Shown: positions 25,714-34,779 of the stretch, in pieces | How the letters are laid out: the number at the start of each line of letters is the position of its first letter | Position numbering within the stretch: the first letter of the stretch is position 1 | DNA from: Zeimonas arvi | GTDB lineage: Bacteria > Pseudomonadota > Gammaproteobacteria > Burkholderiales > Burkholderiaceae_E | Assembly (NCBI RefSeq): GCF_008039575.1 | Contig: NZ_VDUY01000007.1 | Coordinates: 162,827-226,826, forward strand | Length of the DNA stretch: 64,000 bases | Reading direction: 5' to 3' | Translations under genes and position numbers: made by a program | Notes under the pieces: model-generated | Told to the model about the DNA's origin: nothing | The model's database searches: none | The model's input: only the letters and a program-made list of their open reading frames with translations

Positions 25714-28700
25714 ATGCTTTCAAATCATACCATAGTCAGTAACTATCAACTCTTCGATCGCTACGCGCGCCGCCAGTCCGACGGTAGCTTCAAAGTGGGC
25801 GAGGTCGCGTTGCGGCACATGCCAGCCGACGCGCCCGACAGGACCCAGACGATCGTCGCGAGCCCCGACGAGGTCGCGGCTCTGCGCCGCGCAGGCGTCG
25901 CTCTGCGCGCGATCGCACCCGCGGAGGACCTGGGACCTGGCCAGGCTGCCGAAAGCGCGCCAGCGGCCGATCTGGTGGCCCCGGTCACTGACCGCGGCAA
26001 CCAGGCCGAGCAATCGGGGACGTCGCCGCCGCCGCCGACCATCACCCTGACCGTCCTGCGCGGTGACAAGCCGACGGGCAAAGTCTGGTCGGACGCGCTC
26101 GGCACCGAGGTCAGGGTGCGCGAACGCTTCGACGAGGAGAAGGGCGAGATGGTGCCCGACCTGCCGTACCTGAACCGGTTCTCCTCCCGCCAGGTCGTCG
26201 GCATCAAGCAGCTGCACGCAGCCCTCGTCGAACTCTCGCAGGACCCGCGCAACTACCTGATCCCTGGCCACCCGGTCTCGCCGATCGCGGCGGCAGTGCG
26301 ACGGGCGTTCGTGCGCACCAAGAAGACCTGCGCGGACTACGCGTCGCACCTGCTGGTTCTGGACGTCGACAACTTCGTGCCCAAGGCCGACAAGTTCGTC
26401 GCCGCCTGCGACGAGTACATCGCCACCATGCTGCCCGAGGCCTTCCACGGCGCGAGCTACATCGCGATGCGATCGTCCAGCGCCGGCAGCGCGAAGTCGA
26501 GGGCCAGCGGCGCGAGGAAGCTCAAGGCCAAGATCTTCTTCATCCTGGCCACGCCGGCCACGACCCTGCAGATCAAGGCGTGGCTTGAGGCCACTGGCGT
26601 TGCGGACGCCAAGCAGTACGCGTGGGCCGGACAGCCGATCTTCATCGCCGCTCCCGAGATCCCGGGCCCGGACCCGATCCAACAGCGCGTGACGCTCGTT
26701 GAGCGGGGCGCCGAGGTCGTCCACTTCGTGATGCCGCCGGCGCCCGAGCGTGAGCAGCGCGAGCCGGTCGATCTCGCCAAGCCCAGCAGCAGGGACGTGG
26801 AGCGGATCCAGTCCGCGCTCGACGTGGTCGACCCCGACGACTTCGACTACGACGGTTGGCTGCGGATCTTGTGGGCCGTCAACCAGGGCACCGGCGGCAG
26901 CGAGGAGGGCTTCGCGATGTTCGACGCCTGGTCGCGTCGCTCGTCGCGCTACGGCGAAGAGGAGACCCGGAAGCAGTGGGGGCACGCGGACCCCGGGCGG
27001 GCCGGCGGCATCACGATCGAAACACTGCTCCGCGAGGCGCGGAAGCGTAGCTGGCAGGACCCGACGCTGACTGACGGGCTCCACAACCTCTCGGTCGAGG
27101 GCTTGGAGCGTGAGGCGCGAGGCTTCGAGTACGTGGTCGACGTGCGGTACGACTTCGCTGAGAACGTCGCTCTGTGCGTCGAGGAGGAAGAGGACCGCCA
27201 GCGCATCGTCGCTGCGATCCCCAACGACGAGACTCGTGCGTTCGTTGCGGAGGGGGTGGCGGCGGCCGTCGAGGCCAGGTCCGCGGTGAAGAAGGCCCAG
27301 GCCAACAAGGCGCCGCCGCTACCCTCTGCGGTGCAGCTGATCACCCAACTGCAGAGCGAGCCCCGCGACAACGTCGTGGCGACCTGGGCCGCCCGAGCCG
27401 CGCACCTGGCCCGCAGTGAAGTCGAGGACGTGATCGACGCAGTCGAGAGGATCACCAGGATCGGGAAGCGCAAGCTCGCCGGCGCGCTGAACGAGGCCCG
27501 AGCGAACCTGGCCAGGCAGCGCGCGAAGAAGGAGTTCGAGCGCGTGCAGGCTGGCCGCGAGCGCATCGAGGTCGAGGCAGGGGAGGTGGGGACGATGTCG
27601 CAGCGTGCCGAGTCCGCGGTGGTCGCGCGTGTCCCGTCTGGCGGGTTCCTCTCGTTCAGCGGCTCCCCGGTGAAGGTCGAGGTCGATACGCTGCCCTGCA
27701 CGCACCTGATCGACGACCAGGACGTGGCGCCGCCGCCGGTGCTGCAGCTGAAGCCCTTCAACGAGTCTTCGATGCGGACGACGATCGAGGAGAACGCGAT
27801 CTTCATGTCGCGCGACGCGCGCGGTCACGAGAGGCGCGAAGACGTGCCGGCGAACGTCATCAAGAACGTCCTGGTCAACCCGTCGCCACGCGTGCCCAGA
27901 GTCACGGGTCTGATCTCCCACCCGGTGGTCCTGCCGAACGGGGAGATCGTCGCGGTCGACGGGTTGCATGCGAAGACCGGCTTGTTCCTGCACGGCGCCG
28001 CGATGGGCGGGCTGCGCCCGTACACTCAGGCCGAGGCCGCGGCGGCTCTTGCGCGCCTTCACGTCTTGCTCTTCGGCGAATTCGAGTTCGCGTCCGAGCT
28101 CGACGGGTACATCGCGATTGCGGGGTTGCTCACCGGATTCGAGCGTCGACTGATGCCCTCGGCCCCAGGCCTGGCCGTGCTGGCAAGCCGGCAGTCGTCG
28201 GGCAAGACCACCCTGGCTCGCATGATCCACGTTGCGCTCACCGGTCACGACATGCCGGTCACCACGCTGTCGGAGAGCAGCGAGGAGCTCAAGAAGCACC
28301 TGCTCGCGATGCTGGTGCGCGCACCCGAGATGGTCTGCATCGACAACATCGGTGACGGGATGACCTTCCGGTCGGCCACGCTCGCCTCGATCATGACGAG
28401 CAGTTCGTACCGCGACCGCCGCCTTGGGGTGTCGGAAGAGGTCGACGTGCGCACCGAGACCCTGTGGGTGATCACCGGCAACAACCTGCAGCTGGGCGCG
28501 GACGAGATCACCCGCTGGATGGTCTGCCGGCTGGAGCCGAAGACCTCGCGGCCGGAAGAGCGGGAGTTTCGCAACGGCGACGTGGTGGGTGCCGTGCGAC
28601 GGGCTCGGGTCCAGATCATCCGCGACATCGTCGGCATCGTTGCAGGCTACCTGGCGAGCGGCGCGAGCGTGGGCGACGGCAAATCGACCCGATTCAAGGA

Positions 28701-29115
28701 ATGGGATCGCCTGGTGCGGCTGCCGATCATCTGGGCCGGCGGCGCCGACGTCACCGAGGTCTTCCGGCAGAACCGCGAGCAGTCGCCCGACGAGATGTCG
28801 AAGGTGGGCGTGCTCTCGGCGATCCGCGACCTGGTGGGCGACGACGAGTTCTACCCGACCGACGTCGTGTCCTGGCTGACCGGGACGGCGCCGGGGGGGG
28901 AGGCGGGTATGCCCTCAGCGGCCCAGGATGACGCGATGTCCCGGCTGCGGACGTCGATGTCGGAGCAGCGCATCAAGGACATCCGCTCGACGAAATCGGT
29001 TGGGCGGGCGCTGGCTGGGATGGCAAACACGACAGTCGAGGCCGACGGCGTGTTCTTGACGCTGCGATCGCGGATCAAGGACGGCACTCGGCGCTACCGG
29101 GTGGAGGTGAAATGA
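25714..29115 (+). CDS. Island primase-helicase replication protein
   Basis: A 1,133-residue replication protein. The N-terminal part (to about 330) looks like a divergent archaeo-eukaryotic primase domain (DYASHLLVLDVDNFVP with metal-binding Asp pairs). Residues 365-445 are a PriCT-2 domain (SALDVVDPDDFDYDGWLRILWA to EETRKQWGHADPGRAGGITIETL, in two visible blocks). A coiled-coil-rich linker is followed by a P-loop ATPase: Walker A SRQSSGKTT near 827 and Walker B MVCIDNIGD near 872. Ribosome site GAGAGG is nine bases before ATG 25714. Function: priming and unwinding for autonomous replication of the excised element, as in P4 alpha-like proteins. Confidence 0.85.
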   Translation: MLSNHTIVSNYQLFDRYARRQSDGSFKVGEVALRHMPADAPDRTQTIVASPDEVAALRRAGVALRAIAPAEDLGPGQAAESAPAADLVAPVTDRGNQAEQSGTSPPPPTITLTVLRGDKPTGKVWSDALGTEVRVRERFDEEKGEMVPDLPYLNRFSSRQVVGIKQLHAALVELSQDPRNYLIPGHPVSPIAAAVRRAFVRTKKTCADYASHLLVLDVDNFVPKADKFVAACDEYIATMLPEAFHGASYIAMRSSSAGSAKSRASGARKLKAKIFFILATPATTLQIKAWLEATGVADAKQYAWAGQPIFIAAPEIPGPDPIQQRVTLVERGAEVVHFVMPPAPEREQREPVDLAKPSSRDVERIQSALDVVDPDDFDYDGWLRILWAVNQGTGGSEEGFAMFDAWSRRSSRYGEEETRKQWGHADPGRAGGITIETLLREARKRSWQDPTLTDGLHNLSVEGLEREARGFEYVVDVRYDFAENVALCVEEEEDRQRIVAAIPNDETRAFVAEGVAAAVEARSAVKKAQANKAPPLPSAVQLITQLQSEPRDNVVATWAARAAHLARSEVEDVIDAVERITRIGKRKLAGALNEARANLARQRAKKEFERVQAGRERIEVEAGEVGTMSQRAESAVVARVPSGGFLSFSGSPVKVEVDTLPCTHLIDDQDVAPPPVLQLKPFNESSMRTTIEENAIFMSRDARGHERREDVPANVIKNVLVNPSPRVPRVTGLISHPVVLPNGEIVAVDGLHAKTGLFLHGAAMGGLRPYTQAEAAAALARLHVLLFGEFEFASELDGYIAIAGLLTGFERRLMPSAPGLAVLASRQSSGKTTLARMIHVALTGHDMPVTTLSESSEELKKHLLAMLVRAPEMVCIDNIGDGMTFRSATLASIMTSSSYRDRRLGVSEEVDVRTETLWVITGNNLQLGADEITRWMVCRLEPKTSRPEEREFRNGDVVGAVRRARVQIIRDIVGIVAGYLASGASVGDGKSTRFKEWDRLVRLPIIWAGGADVTEVFRQNREQSPDEMSKVGVLSAIRDLVGDDEFYPTDVVSWLTGTAPGGEAGMPSAAQDDAMSRLRTSMSEQRIKDIRSTKSVGRALAGMANTTVEADGVFLTLRSRIKDGTRRYRVEVK

Positions 29116-29121
29116 GGGCAC

Positions 29122-29142
29122 AAGTGGATTTGAAATCCACTT
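29122..29142. repeat. Palindrome copy 1 downstream of primase gene
   Basis: Arms AAGTGGATTT and AAATCCACTT surround a single G, a perfect 21-base palindrome six bases after the primase stop. A second copy follows 80 bases later. With almost no loop it is poor as a terminator (no T-run) and better as a protein-binding site. Confidence 0.8.
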
Positions 29143-29211
29143 CCCCTCCGTAGCGAGCTCAAAAAAAGTTGTAATGGATTACAGGTAAATGGGGAAGTAG
29201 CGCGGGGGGCA

Positions 29212-29230
29212 AGTGGATTTCAAATCCACT
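29212..29230. repeat. Palindrome copy 2, candidate origin region with copy 1
   Basis: Arms AGTGGATTT and AAATCCACT around a single C repeat the first palindrome almost exactly. Between the two copies lies a locally AT-rich tract (AAAAAAAGTTGTAATGGATT at 29161-29180), unusual in this GC-rich DNA. Two initiator-like sites around an AT-rich stretch beside the replication gene make a plausible origin. A looser variant half-site (AAGTGG...AAATCCAC) recurs near 60,646-60,664. Confidence 0.75.
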
Positions 29231-29322
29231 CCCCCGTCGGCAGAGAACCGCGACCGGCACCCCCGGCCTCCAGACAACCCCGACCGGCAGGTGTCGGGCA
29301 GCATCATGGAGAGGTTGATCAA

Positions 29323-29583
29323 GTGGATAGCCTTGTCGAGAAGTTTTTGACCGAGCAATGCGTGCTTGACCCCGCCGCAATGGTCCCGCGCGAGGCGGTG
29401 TGGTCGGCTTTCAACTCCTGGCTGGGCGGTAGGCCGTTCCGGGTCGAGTCGGAGTTGAGCGCTCGGCAGTTCAGCGGAGTGATGTGTCAGCACGGCATCG
29501 CCCGATCGACCGTGACACGGTGCGGCACGCGTGTCCGTTACTACCGGGGCGTGCGTTTATTCCGGATTGAGGACTATGTGTAG
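29323..29583 (+). CDS. Small protein resembling the C-terminal domain of D5/P4 primases
   Basis: An 86-residue protein, GTG start with GGAGAGG nine bases before it. LVEKFLTEQCVLDPAAMVPREAVWSAF and the later ARQFSGVMCQHGIAR resemble the winged helix that normally ends D5-type phage and plasmid primases (EEFCVLDPxAxVP... pattern), here as a separate gene downstream of a primase-helicase. It could be a split-off domain acting with that protein or a stand-alone DNA-binding regulator. The similarity is read by eye and is moderate. Confidence 0.6.
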   Translation: MDSLVEKFLTEQCVLDPAAMVPREAVWSAFNSWLGGRPFRVESELSARQFSGVMCQHGIARSTVTRCGTRVRYYRGVRLFRIEDYV

Positions 29584-29631
29584 CCCGTTCGTCAGTACTG
29601 TCGATTGCCCAACTGAAATGGAGTTGCATTG

Positions 29632-30417
29632 ATGGCTCGACGATCTCATAACACCCGTCGTATCGGCAAGCAGGTGCCGCTGCCGCCGGGTGCCCCGCCG
29701 GAATCGGTTTCGGCATGGGAGACAGTCTTGCCCGACGGGAGCGTGCATCTGACCCTTCGTGGCGCGAAGGGTCATGTACTGCCTGGGCAATCGCTGCCCG
29801 GTGCCGGCAAGCCCGTTGACCTCAACCGGATGCCGCTGTGTCAGCGGCTGAATGAGCGCGACGTGATTCGGGCACTGGGCGATCTGCAACGGCGCCGCGG
29901 GAGGGCCCAAGAGATCGAGCGGCTCCGGGCCCAGGTAGTGATTGCGCCGAATGGGTTGAAACTGGGTGAGCTCGAGGCGGCTGCGTACTGGAAGGATCGC
30001 GCCGATCAGCTGGAGCAGGAGAACATGGAGCTGCGGGCCGGCGCGCCGATCGCAGACCCGGTCCTGCCTGACGACCCTGACCTCGTCAAACGCTACCTGG
30101 CCGCCGGCGGTCACAAGAGTGGTCTGTCAGTCGTCGAGTGGTGGCGGCGTGGCGAGCCCGTGCTCTGGGTCGAGGACCTGCCGGTCGACGCTGACACGGT
30201 GGGTAACCTCAAGAAGCAGCGTGAACAAGCGCGTGCCCAGGCGCGTTACTGGCGCCGCAAGGCGCAAGGGCTCGAGGATCCTGAGGATCGCGAAGAATTC
30301 GAGCGGCTGGCCGCAGAGAACAAGCGCCTCGCCGCTGCTCTTCACGACGCGCTGGCGAAGGCAAATTACTGGAGGTCCGCGCTCGAGCGGCTACTCGATG
30401 CTCAGGGCGCGCTATAG
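29632..30417 (+). CDS. Coiled-coil protein of unknown function
   Basis: A 261-residue soluble protein I do not recognise. The N-terminus is basic (MARRSHNTRRIGKQ). A first helical stretch (residues 85-130: LQRRRGRAQEIERLRAQ ... WKDRADQLEQENMEL) and a second at 195-260 (LKKQREQARAQARYWRRKAQ ... LAAENKRLAAALHDALAKA) have coiled-coil heptads. Tyrosine-tryptophan pairs YW recur in AYWKDR, RYWRRK and NYWRS, hinting at a repeated motif. ATG 29632 has TGGAG nine bases upstream. It lies in the island replication module, so a replication, partition or cargo role is possible. Confidence 0.65.
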   Translation: MARRSHNTRRIGKQVPLPPGAPPESVSAWETVLPDGSVHLTLRGAKGHVLPGQSLPGAGKPVDLNRMPLCQRLNERDVIRALGDLQRRRGRAQEIERLRAQVVIAPNGLKLGELEAAAYWKDRADQLEQENMELRAGAPIADPVLPDDPDLVKRYLAAGGHKSGLSVVEWWRRGEPVLWVEDLPVDADTVGNLKKQREQARAQARYWRRKAQGLEDPEDREEFERLAAENKRLAAALHDALAKANYWRSALERLLDAQGAL

Positions 30418-30662
30418 GGACATTGTTCAACCATCAACGAGTCTTCGAGGGGCAGGCCACAGTTGAACCCGAGTTTCACCGAGCATTAGTCCAGATTCTG
30501 ATGTAGGGCGGGCAACGACGCGAACCTGAGGAGAGCATTTCCGCCGGCGGTATCTTGCTCAACGGCCACAGTAGTAGGATCTATTTCGCGGAAGTTCATG
30601 GCGACTCATGTTGAGTAGTCGAAACTCGCCGAGATCACAGAAACGAGTGGAGACGTCCACAG

Positions 30663-31196
30663 ATGTTCAAAAACACGGAAGGTTTCCTTGGCCTCGGCGC
30701 GGTGGGTTTGTTGCTGGTCACGGGCGTAGTGCTGCGCGAGTGCACCTTGCTTGTTGCGGCTGCTGCGGCCGCCTATCGGTTGTCCCTTCGGCGTATGGAT
30801 TGCTCGGCGCCGTGGGACGAGTGGCGAGCGGCGTTGCGTTGTCTGGCGATTGGGGCCGGCGGACTTCTGGCGGCCGCCTTGCTGCTCGTACTGATTACGG
30901 CCGGCGCGGTTGGGGTTTGGCGGGTAGACCATGGACATCCGGTTCTTGCTCTTGGGTTGATGGCATTCGTAGCGGCGCTGATCGTCGGCTTTCAGATCGA
31001 CAGGGACAGTCGATTGCGGGAAGCGCGACACTGGACGATGCTGATCCTGGTCGCCGTGGCGGGCCTCTGGGCAGCGACGCCAGGCAATGCGATCTTGCCT
31101 TGCGCCGCCGCTGCCGGCCTCGCTGGATGGCTCGCCTGGGCCAGTTGGCGCCTCACTCGCCGAGAGGCGCGTGAGTTGCTCGAAATGGGGCGCTGA
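30663..31196 (+). CDS. Hypothetical membrane protein
   Basis: A 177-residue protein with about five predicted transmembrane segments (starting GLGAVGLLLVTGVVL and AAYRLSLRR; later LLAAALLLVLITAGAVGVW, LALGLMAFVAALIVGF, AGLAGWLAWASW). ATG 30663 has GGAGA nine bases before it. No family recognised. The 245 bases upstream hold no gene. It sits between the replication module and the metal-resistance region and converges with the small periplasmic gene at 31217. Confidence 0.6.
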   Translation: MFKNTEGFLGLGAVGLLLVTGVVLRECTLLVAAAAAAYRLSLRRMDCSAPWDEWRAALRCLAIGAGGLLAAALLLVLITAGAVGVWRVDHGHPVLALGLMAFVAALIVGFQIDRDSRLREARHWTMLILVAVAGLWAATPGNAILPCAAAAGLAGWLAWASWRLTRREARELLEMGR

Positions 31197-31199
31197 CCG

Positions 31200-31220
31200 G
31201 TAGCGGCCGGTTTCCGCTAC
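31200..31220. terminator. Hairpin between convergent genes
   Basis: GTAGCGG and CCGCTAC form a 7-pair stem around a 7-base loop, covering the end of the minus-strand gene. It lies exactly between two convergent genes, so it may help end transcription from both sides. There is no T-run, so the call is tentative. Confidence 0.35.
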
Positions 31221-31612
31221 TTGAACGAGAACCTGGCCGTCGCGGGGGCCTTGTCTGGCCGCGTGACGACCACGACGGCCCTGGTTCCCGGCCCGACCTG
31301 GAAGCTTCCTTCGGCCTGCAGCTTGCCGCCGGCCGGCTTCAGCTCCACTTCCTGCTTCTTGTCTCCGCTTAGCAGCGTGAGCTTGGCGCTCGCCTGCATC
31401 ACGTCGACCGGCTTGCCATGATCGCGCAGGTACAACTCGACCTTCTTTGGGCTGGCCACGAGCTCGTAGTCGATGTCCTTCGCCTCGACGACCATGCCCC
31501 CGTGCCTTGGCTCGAGAGTGTGGCCGTGCGGGCCCGCCGCGTGCGCGACACTGGCCAGGCACAGCACGACGGAAGCGAAGGTCGTTTGGGCGATCGATGC
31601 ATTGGTTTTCAC
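31217..31612 (-). CDS. Small periplasmic protein of the Czc-like operon
   Basis: A 131-residue exported protein: signal peptide to about residue 25 (cleavage after AHA), then PHGHTLEPRHGGMVVEAKDIDYELV, with histidines that could bind metal, and a beta-rich domain (KLTLLSGDKKQEVEL). Proteins of this kind are found at the ends of HME-RND operons but have no established function. It starts 38 bases after the RND pump gene stop on the same strand, so it is likely the last gene of the operon. Confidence 0.75.
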   Translation of the reverse strand: MKTNASIAQTTFASVVLCLASVAHAAGPHGHTLEPRHGGMVVEAKDIDYELVASPKKVELYLRDHGKPVDVMQASAKLTLLSGDKKQEVELKPAGGKLQAEGSFQVGPGTRAVVVVTRPDKAPATARFSFK

Positions 31613-31649
31613 GATGAATCTCTCCTTCGGTTGCGAAACATGATCGGGT

Positions 31650-34600
31650 TCAGAGCGCTTCGCTCGCGCTCTTGTTGGCGAGCCGCACCGCGTCCGTTCG
31701 GCCGAACATCCAGAACATCGCGGGGGTGAGGAAGGTGTCGAGCAGGGTGGAGCTGATAAGGCCCGAAAAGATCACCACCGCGACCGGGTGAAGCACCTCG
31801 GTGCCGGGCCGCTCCGCTTCGAACAGCAGCGGGGCCAGCGCGAACGCGGTGACCAGCGCGGTCATCAGCACCGGGCTAAGCCGCTCGAGCGAGCCGCGCA
31901 CGATCATCTTCCTGTCGAAGGCCTCGCCTTCGAAGCGCATCAGGTTGATGTAGTGGCTGACCTTCAGGATGCCGTTGCGCACCGAGATGCCGGCCAGCGT
32001 GATGAAGCCCACCAGCGCCGCGACCGACAGGGGCTGGCCCGACAGCCACAGCCCTGCCACCGCGCCGACCAGCGCCAGCGGGATGTTGGCCATGATCATC
32101 GCGGACAGGGTGGCCGACTGGTAGCGGCTGTACAGCACCACGAACATCAGCGTCAGCGACACGAGCGACAGCAGCCCCACCAGCCGCGACGCCTCTTCCT
32201 GCGCCTGAAACTGGCCGCCGAGCGTCACGAAGTAGCCTTCGGGAAGCCGGGTCTGCGCCACCGCCGCGCGGATGTCGGCCACGATCTCCGACAGCGCCCG
32301 CCCCGAGGCGTTGGCCGACAGCACGATCCGGCGCTTGCCGTCGTCGCGGCTGATCTGGTTGGGGCCATCGCCGTCCTCGATGGTGGCGATCTTCGACAGC
32401 GGAATCCGGCCGGCCGGGGTGTCGATCAGCATCCGGCCCAGCCCCTCGATCGAGCGGGCCGGCTCGGGCAGCCGCACGACCAGGTCGAAGCGGCGTCCGC
32501 CCTCCACGATCTGCGCCACCTTCTCCCCCTCGACCAGGCTCTGCAGCGTCCGCAGCGCCTCGGAGGCCGGCAGGCCATACCTGGCCGCCGCCTCGTAGTC
32601 CACCCGCACCTTGATCTGCGGCGCCAGCACCTGCTTCTCGATCTCCAGGTCGGCGATGCCGGGAATGCCGGCCAGCTTCGAGCGCAGCGCGTCGGCCTGG
32701 CCGCGCAGCGTGTCCAGGTCGTCGCCGAAGATCTTGATCGCGATCTGCGAGCGCACGCCCGACAGCATGTGGTCGATCCGGTGCGAGATCGGCTGGCCGA
32801 TCGCGATCGCGGCCGGCAGGTTGACCAGGCGCGAGCGGATGTCGGCGCCGATCTCGGCCATCGAGCGGGTGAGCTCGGCGGCGGGCTTCAGCCCCACGTC
32901 GAGCTCGCTCACGTGCACGCCCTCGGCATGCTCGTCGAGCTCCGCCCGGCCGCTTCGCCGGCCCACGTGCGTGACCTCCGGCACCTGCTTGACCAGCACC
33001 TCGGCCTGCCGCGCTATCGCGGTCGACTCGGCGAGGGTCACGCCCGGGTTAAGGCGCAGGCCGATCAGCAGCGTGCCCTCGTTGAAGGGCGGCAGGAAGG
33101 TGGTCGGGAAGAGCGGCACCGCGGCCACCGCCAGCGCTACGGTCACCACCGAAGCGCCCAGCGCCGTCCTGGGGTGCTCGAGCACCGCCTGCAGCGAGCC
33201 GCGATAGCGGGCCTTGAGCCAGGCCAGCAGCTTCGTGTCCCCGTGCTCCAGGTTCTTCATGCGGGGCAGCAGGTAGAAGCTCAGTACCGGCGTGACCGTG
33301 ACCGACACCAGCAGCGAGGCCAGCGTGGACACGATGAAGGCCACGCCCAGCGGCACGAACAGCCTGCCTTCCAGGCCCGGCAGCGCGAACAGCGGGATGA
33401 ACACCAGCACGATGATCACCGTGGCGTACAGGATCGCCGAGCGGACTTCCATCGTGGCGCGGGCCACGACCTCGACCGGACTGAGCCGGTGCCCGGGGTG
33501 CTTCGCGCGGTCTTCCTTCAGGCGCCTGAGCACGTTCTCCACGCCGACCACCGCGTCGTCGACCAGCCCGCCGATCGCGATCGCCAGCCCCCCCAGGGTC
33601 ATCGTGTTGATCGACAGCCCGAAGTACCTGAAGACCAGCGCGGTGACCAGGACCGAGACCGGGATCGCGGTCAAGGCGATCACGGTCGGGCGCAACGTGC
33701 CCAGGAAGAAGAACAGGATCACCGCCACGAACACCGACGCGCCGATCAGCTTGCCCTGCAGCGTGCTGATCGAGGCCTCGATGAAGCTCGCCTGCCGGAA
33801 GGTGACCTGGGGCGCCTCCATGCCCTGGGGCAGCGAGGGCTCCAGGTCGGCGAGCGCGGTCTCGATCGCCCGGGTCAGCGCGATCGTGTCGGCAGTGGGC
33901 TGCTTCTGGATGCCTAGGATCACCGCCGGCTTGCCTTCGAAGCCGGCGTCGCCGCGGCGGATCGCCGGCGCGAAGGCCACGTTCGCGACCTGACGCAGCA
34001 GGATCGGCTGGCCGTTCCGTGCGGTCAGCGCGAGCTTGCGCAGGTCGTCGAGCCGGGAGGTTCGACCCAGGTTGCGGATCAGGTACTCGCGGCCGTTGAG
34101 CTCCAGGAAGCCGCCCGAGGTGTTGCTCGAGAAGCCCTTCAGCGCGTCCTCGAGCTGCGCGTTCGTGATGCCCAGCTCGGCCATCCTGACCGTGTCCGGC
34201 TGCACCTGGAACTGGCGCACCTCGCCGCCGATCGGGATCACCTGCGCCACGCCCTGCACCGACAGCAGACGCGGCCGCAGCACCCAGTCGGCGAATTCGC
34301 GCACCGCCATCGGCGAGATCTTCGCGGTGTCGATCGGGATCGCGATCTGCATGATCTCGCCCATGATCGAGCTGATCGGGCCCATCCTCGGCACCGCGCC
34401 TTCGGCGAGCGCTTCCTCCATCGACGCCAGCCGCTCCGCGACCAGCTGCCGGGCGCGATACAGGTCGGTGCTCCAGTCGAAGGTCACGTAGATGAAGGAC
34501 AGGCCCGACGAGGAGGTCGAGCGGATCGACTCCACGCCGGGCAGGCCGTTCATCGCCGTCTCGAGCGGGAAGGTGATCAGCTGCTCGACTTCCTCGGAGG

Positions 34601-34769
34601 CCATGCCGCCGGCCTCGGTCATGATCGTGACCGTGGGCTTGTTCAGGTCGGGAAACACGTCGACCGGCATGCGCGAGAGCGTGAAGGCGCCATAGGCCAT
34701 CAGCACCGCGCTGCCGATGATCACCAGCAGCCGGTTGCCCAGGCTGTTCTCCAGGAGCCACTTGAACAT
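31650..34769 (-). CDS. Heavy-metal efflux RND permease (CzcA-like)
   Basis: A 1,039-residue inner-membrane proton/metal antiporter with 12 helices and two large periplasmic domains. The fourth helix reads AIGGLVDDAVVGVEN near residue 395. CzcA proteins have IVDGAVVMVEN there, and the copper pump on the same island has [11 protein letters not shown]. The pump therefore belongs to a different HME branch, and the metal cannot be named safely. It follows its adaptor gene by 10 bases, with outer-membrane factor and accessory genes upstream, as expected for a tripartite system that expels cations from the periplasm or cytosol. Confidence 0.9.
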   Translation of the reverse strand: MFKWLLENSLGNRLLVIIGSAVLMAYGAFTLSRMPVDVFPDLNKPTVTIMTEAGGMASEEVEQLITFPLETAMNGLPGVESIRSTSSSGLSFIYVTFDWSTDLYRARQLVAERLASMEEALAEGAVPRMGPISSIMGEIMQIAIPIDTAKISPMAVREFADWVLRPRLLSVQGVAQVIPIGGEVRQFQVQPDTVRMAELGITNAQLEDALKGFSSNTSGGFLELNGREYLIRNLGRTSRLDDLRKLALTARNGQPILLRQVANVAFAPAIRRGDAGFEGKPAVILGIQKQPTADTIALTRAIETALADLEPSLPQGMEAPQVTFRQASFIEASISTLQGKLIGASVFVAVILFFFLGTLRPTVIALTAIPVSVLVTALVFRYFGLSINTMTLGGLAIAIGGLVDDAVVGVENVLRRLKEDRAKHPGHRLSPVEVVARATMEVRSAILYATVIIVLVFIPLFALPGLEGRLFVPLGVAFIVSTLASLLVSVTVTPVLSFYLLPRMKNLEHGDTKLLAWLKARYRGSLQAVLEHPRTALGASVVTVALAVAAVPLFPTTFLPPFNEGTLLIGLRLNPGVTLAESTAIARQAEVLVKQVPEVTHVGRRSGRAELDEHAEGVHVSELDVGLKPAAELTRSMAEIGADIRSRLVNLPAAIAIGQPISHRIDHMLSGVRSQIAIKIFGDDLDTLRGQADALRSKLAGIPGIADLEIEKQVLAPQIKVRVDYEAAARYGLPASEALRTLQSLVEGEKVAQIVEGGRRFDLVVRLPEPARSIEGLGRMLIDTPAGRIPLSKIATIEDGDGPNQISRDDGKRRIVLSANASGRALSEIVADIRAAVAQTRLPEGYFVTLGGQFQAQEEASRLVGLLSLVSLTLMFVVLYSRYQSATLSAMIMANIPLALVGAVAGLWLSGQPLSVAALVGFITLAGISVRNGILKVSHYINLMRFEGEAFDRKMIVRGSLERLSPVLMTALVTAFALAPLLFEAERPGTEVLHPVAVVIFSGLISSTLLDTFLTPAMFWMFGRTDAVRLANKSASEAL

Positions 34770-34779
34770 TCGCGACTCC

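Noticed and set aside
31788..33917. Plus-strand open frame of 709 codons opposite the first RND pump
   Set aside because: Low-complexity Arg/His/Gln sequence, no start signals; shadow of the pump gene.
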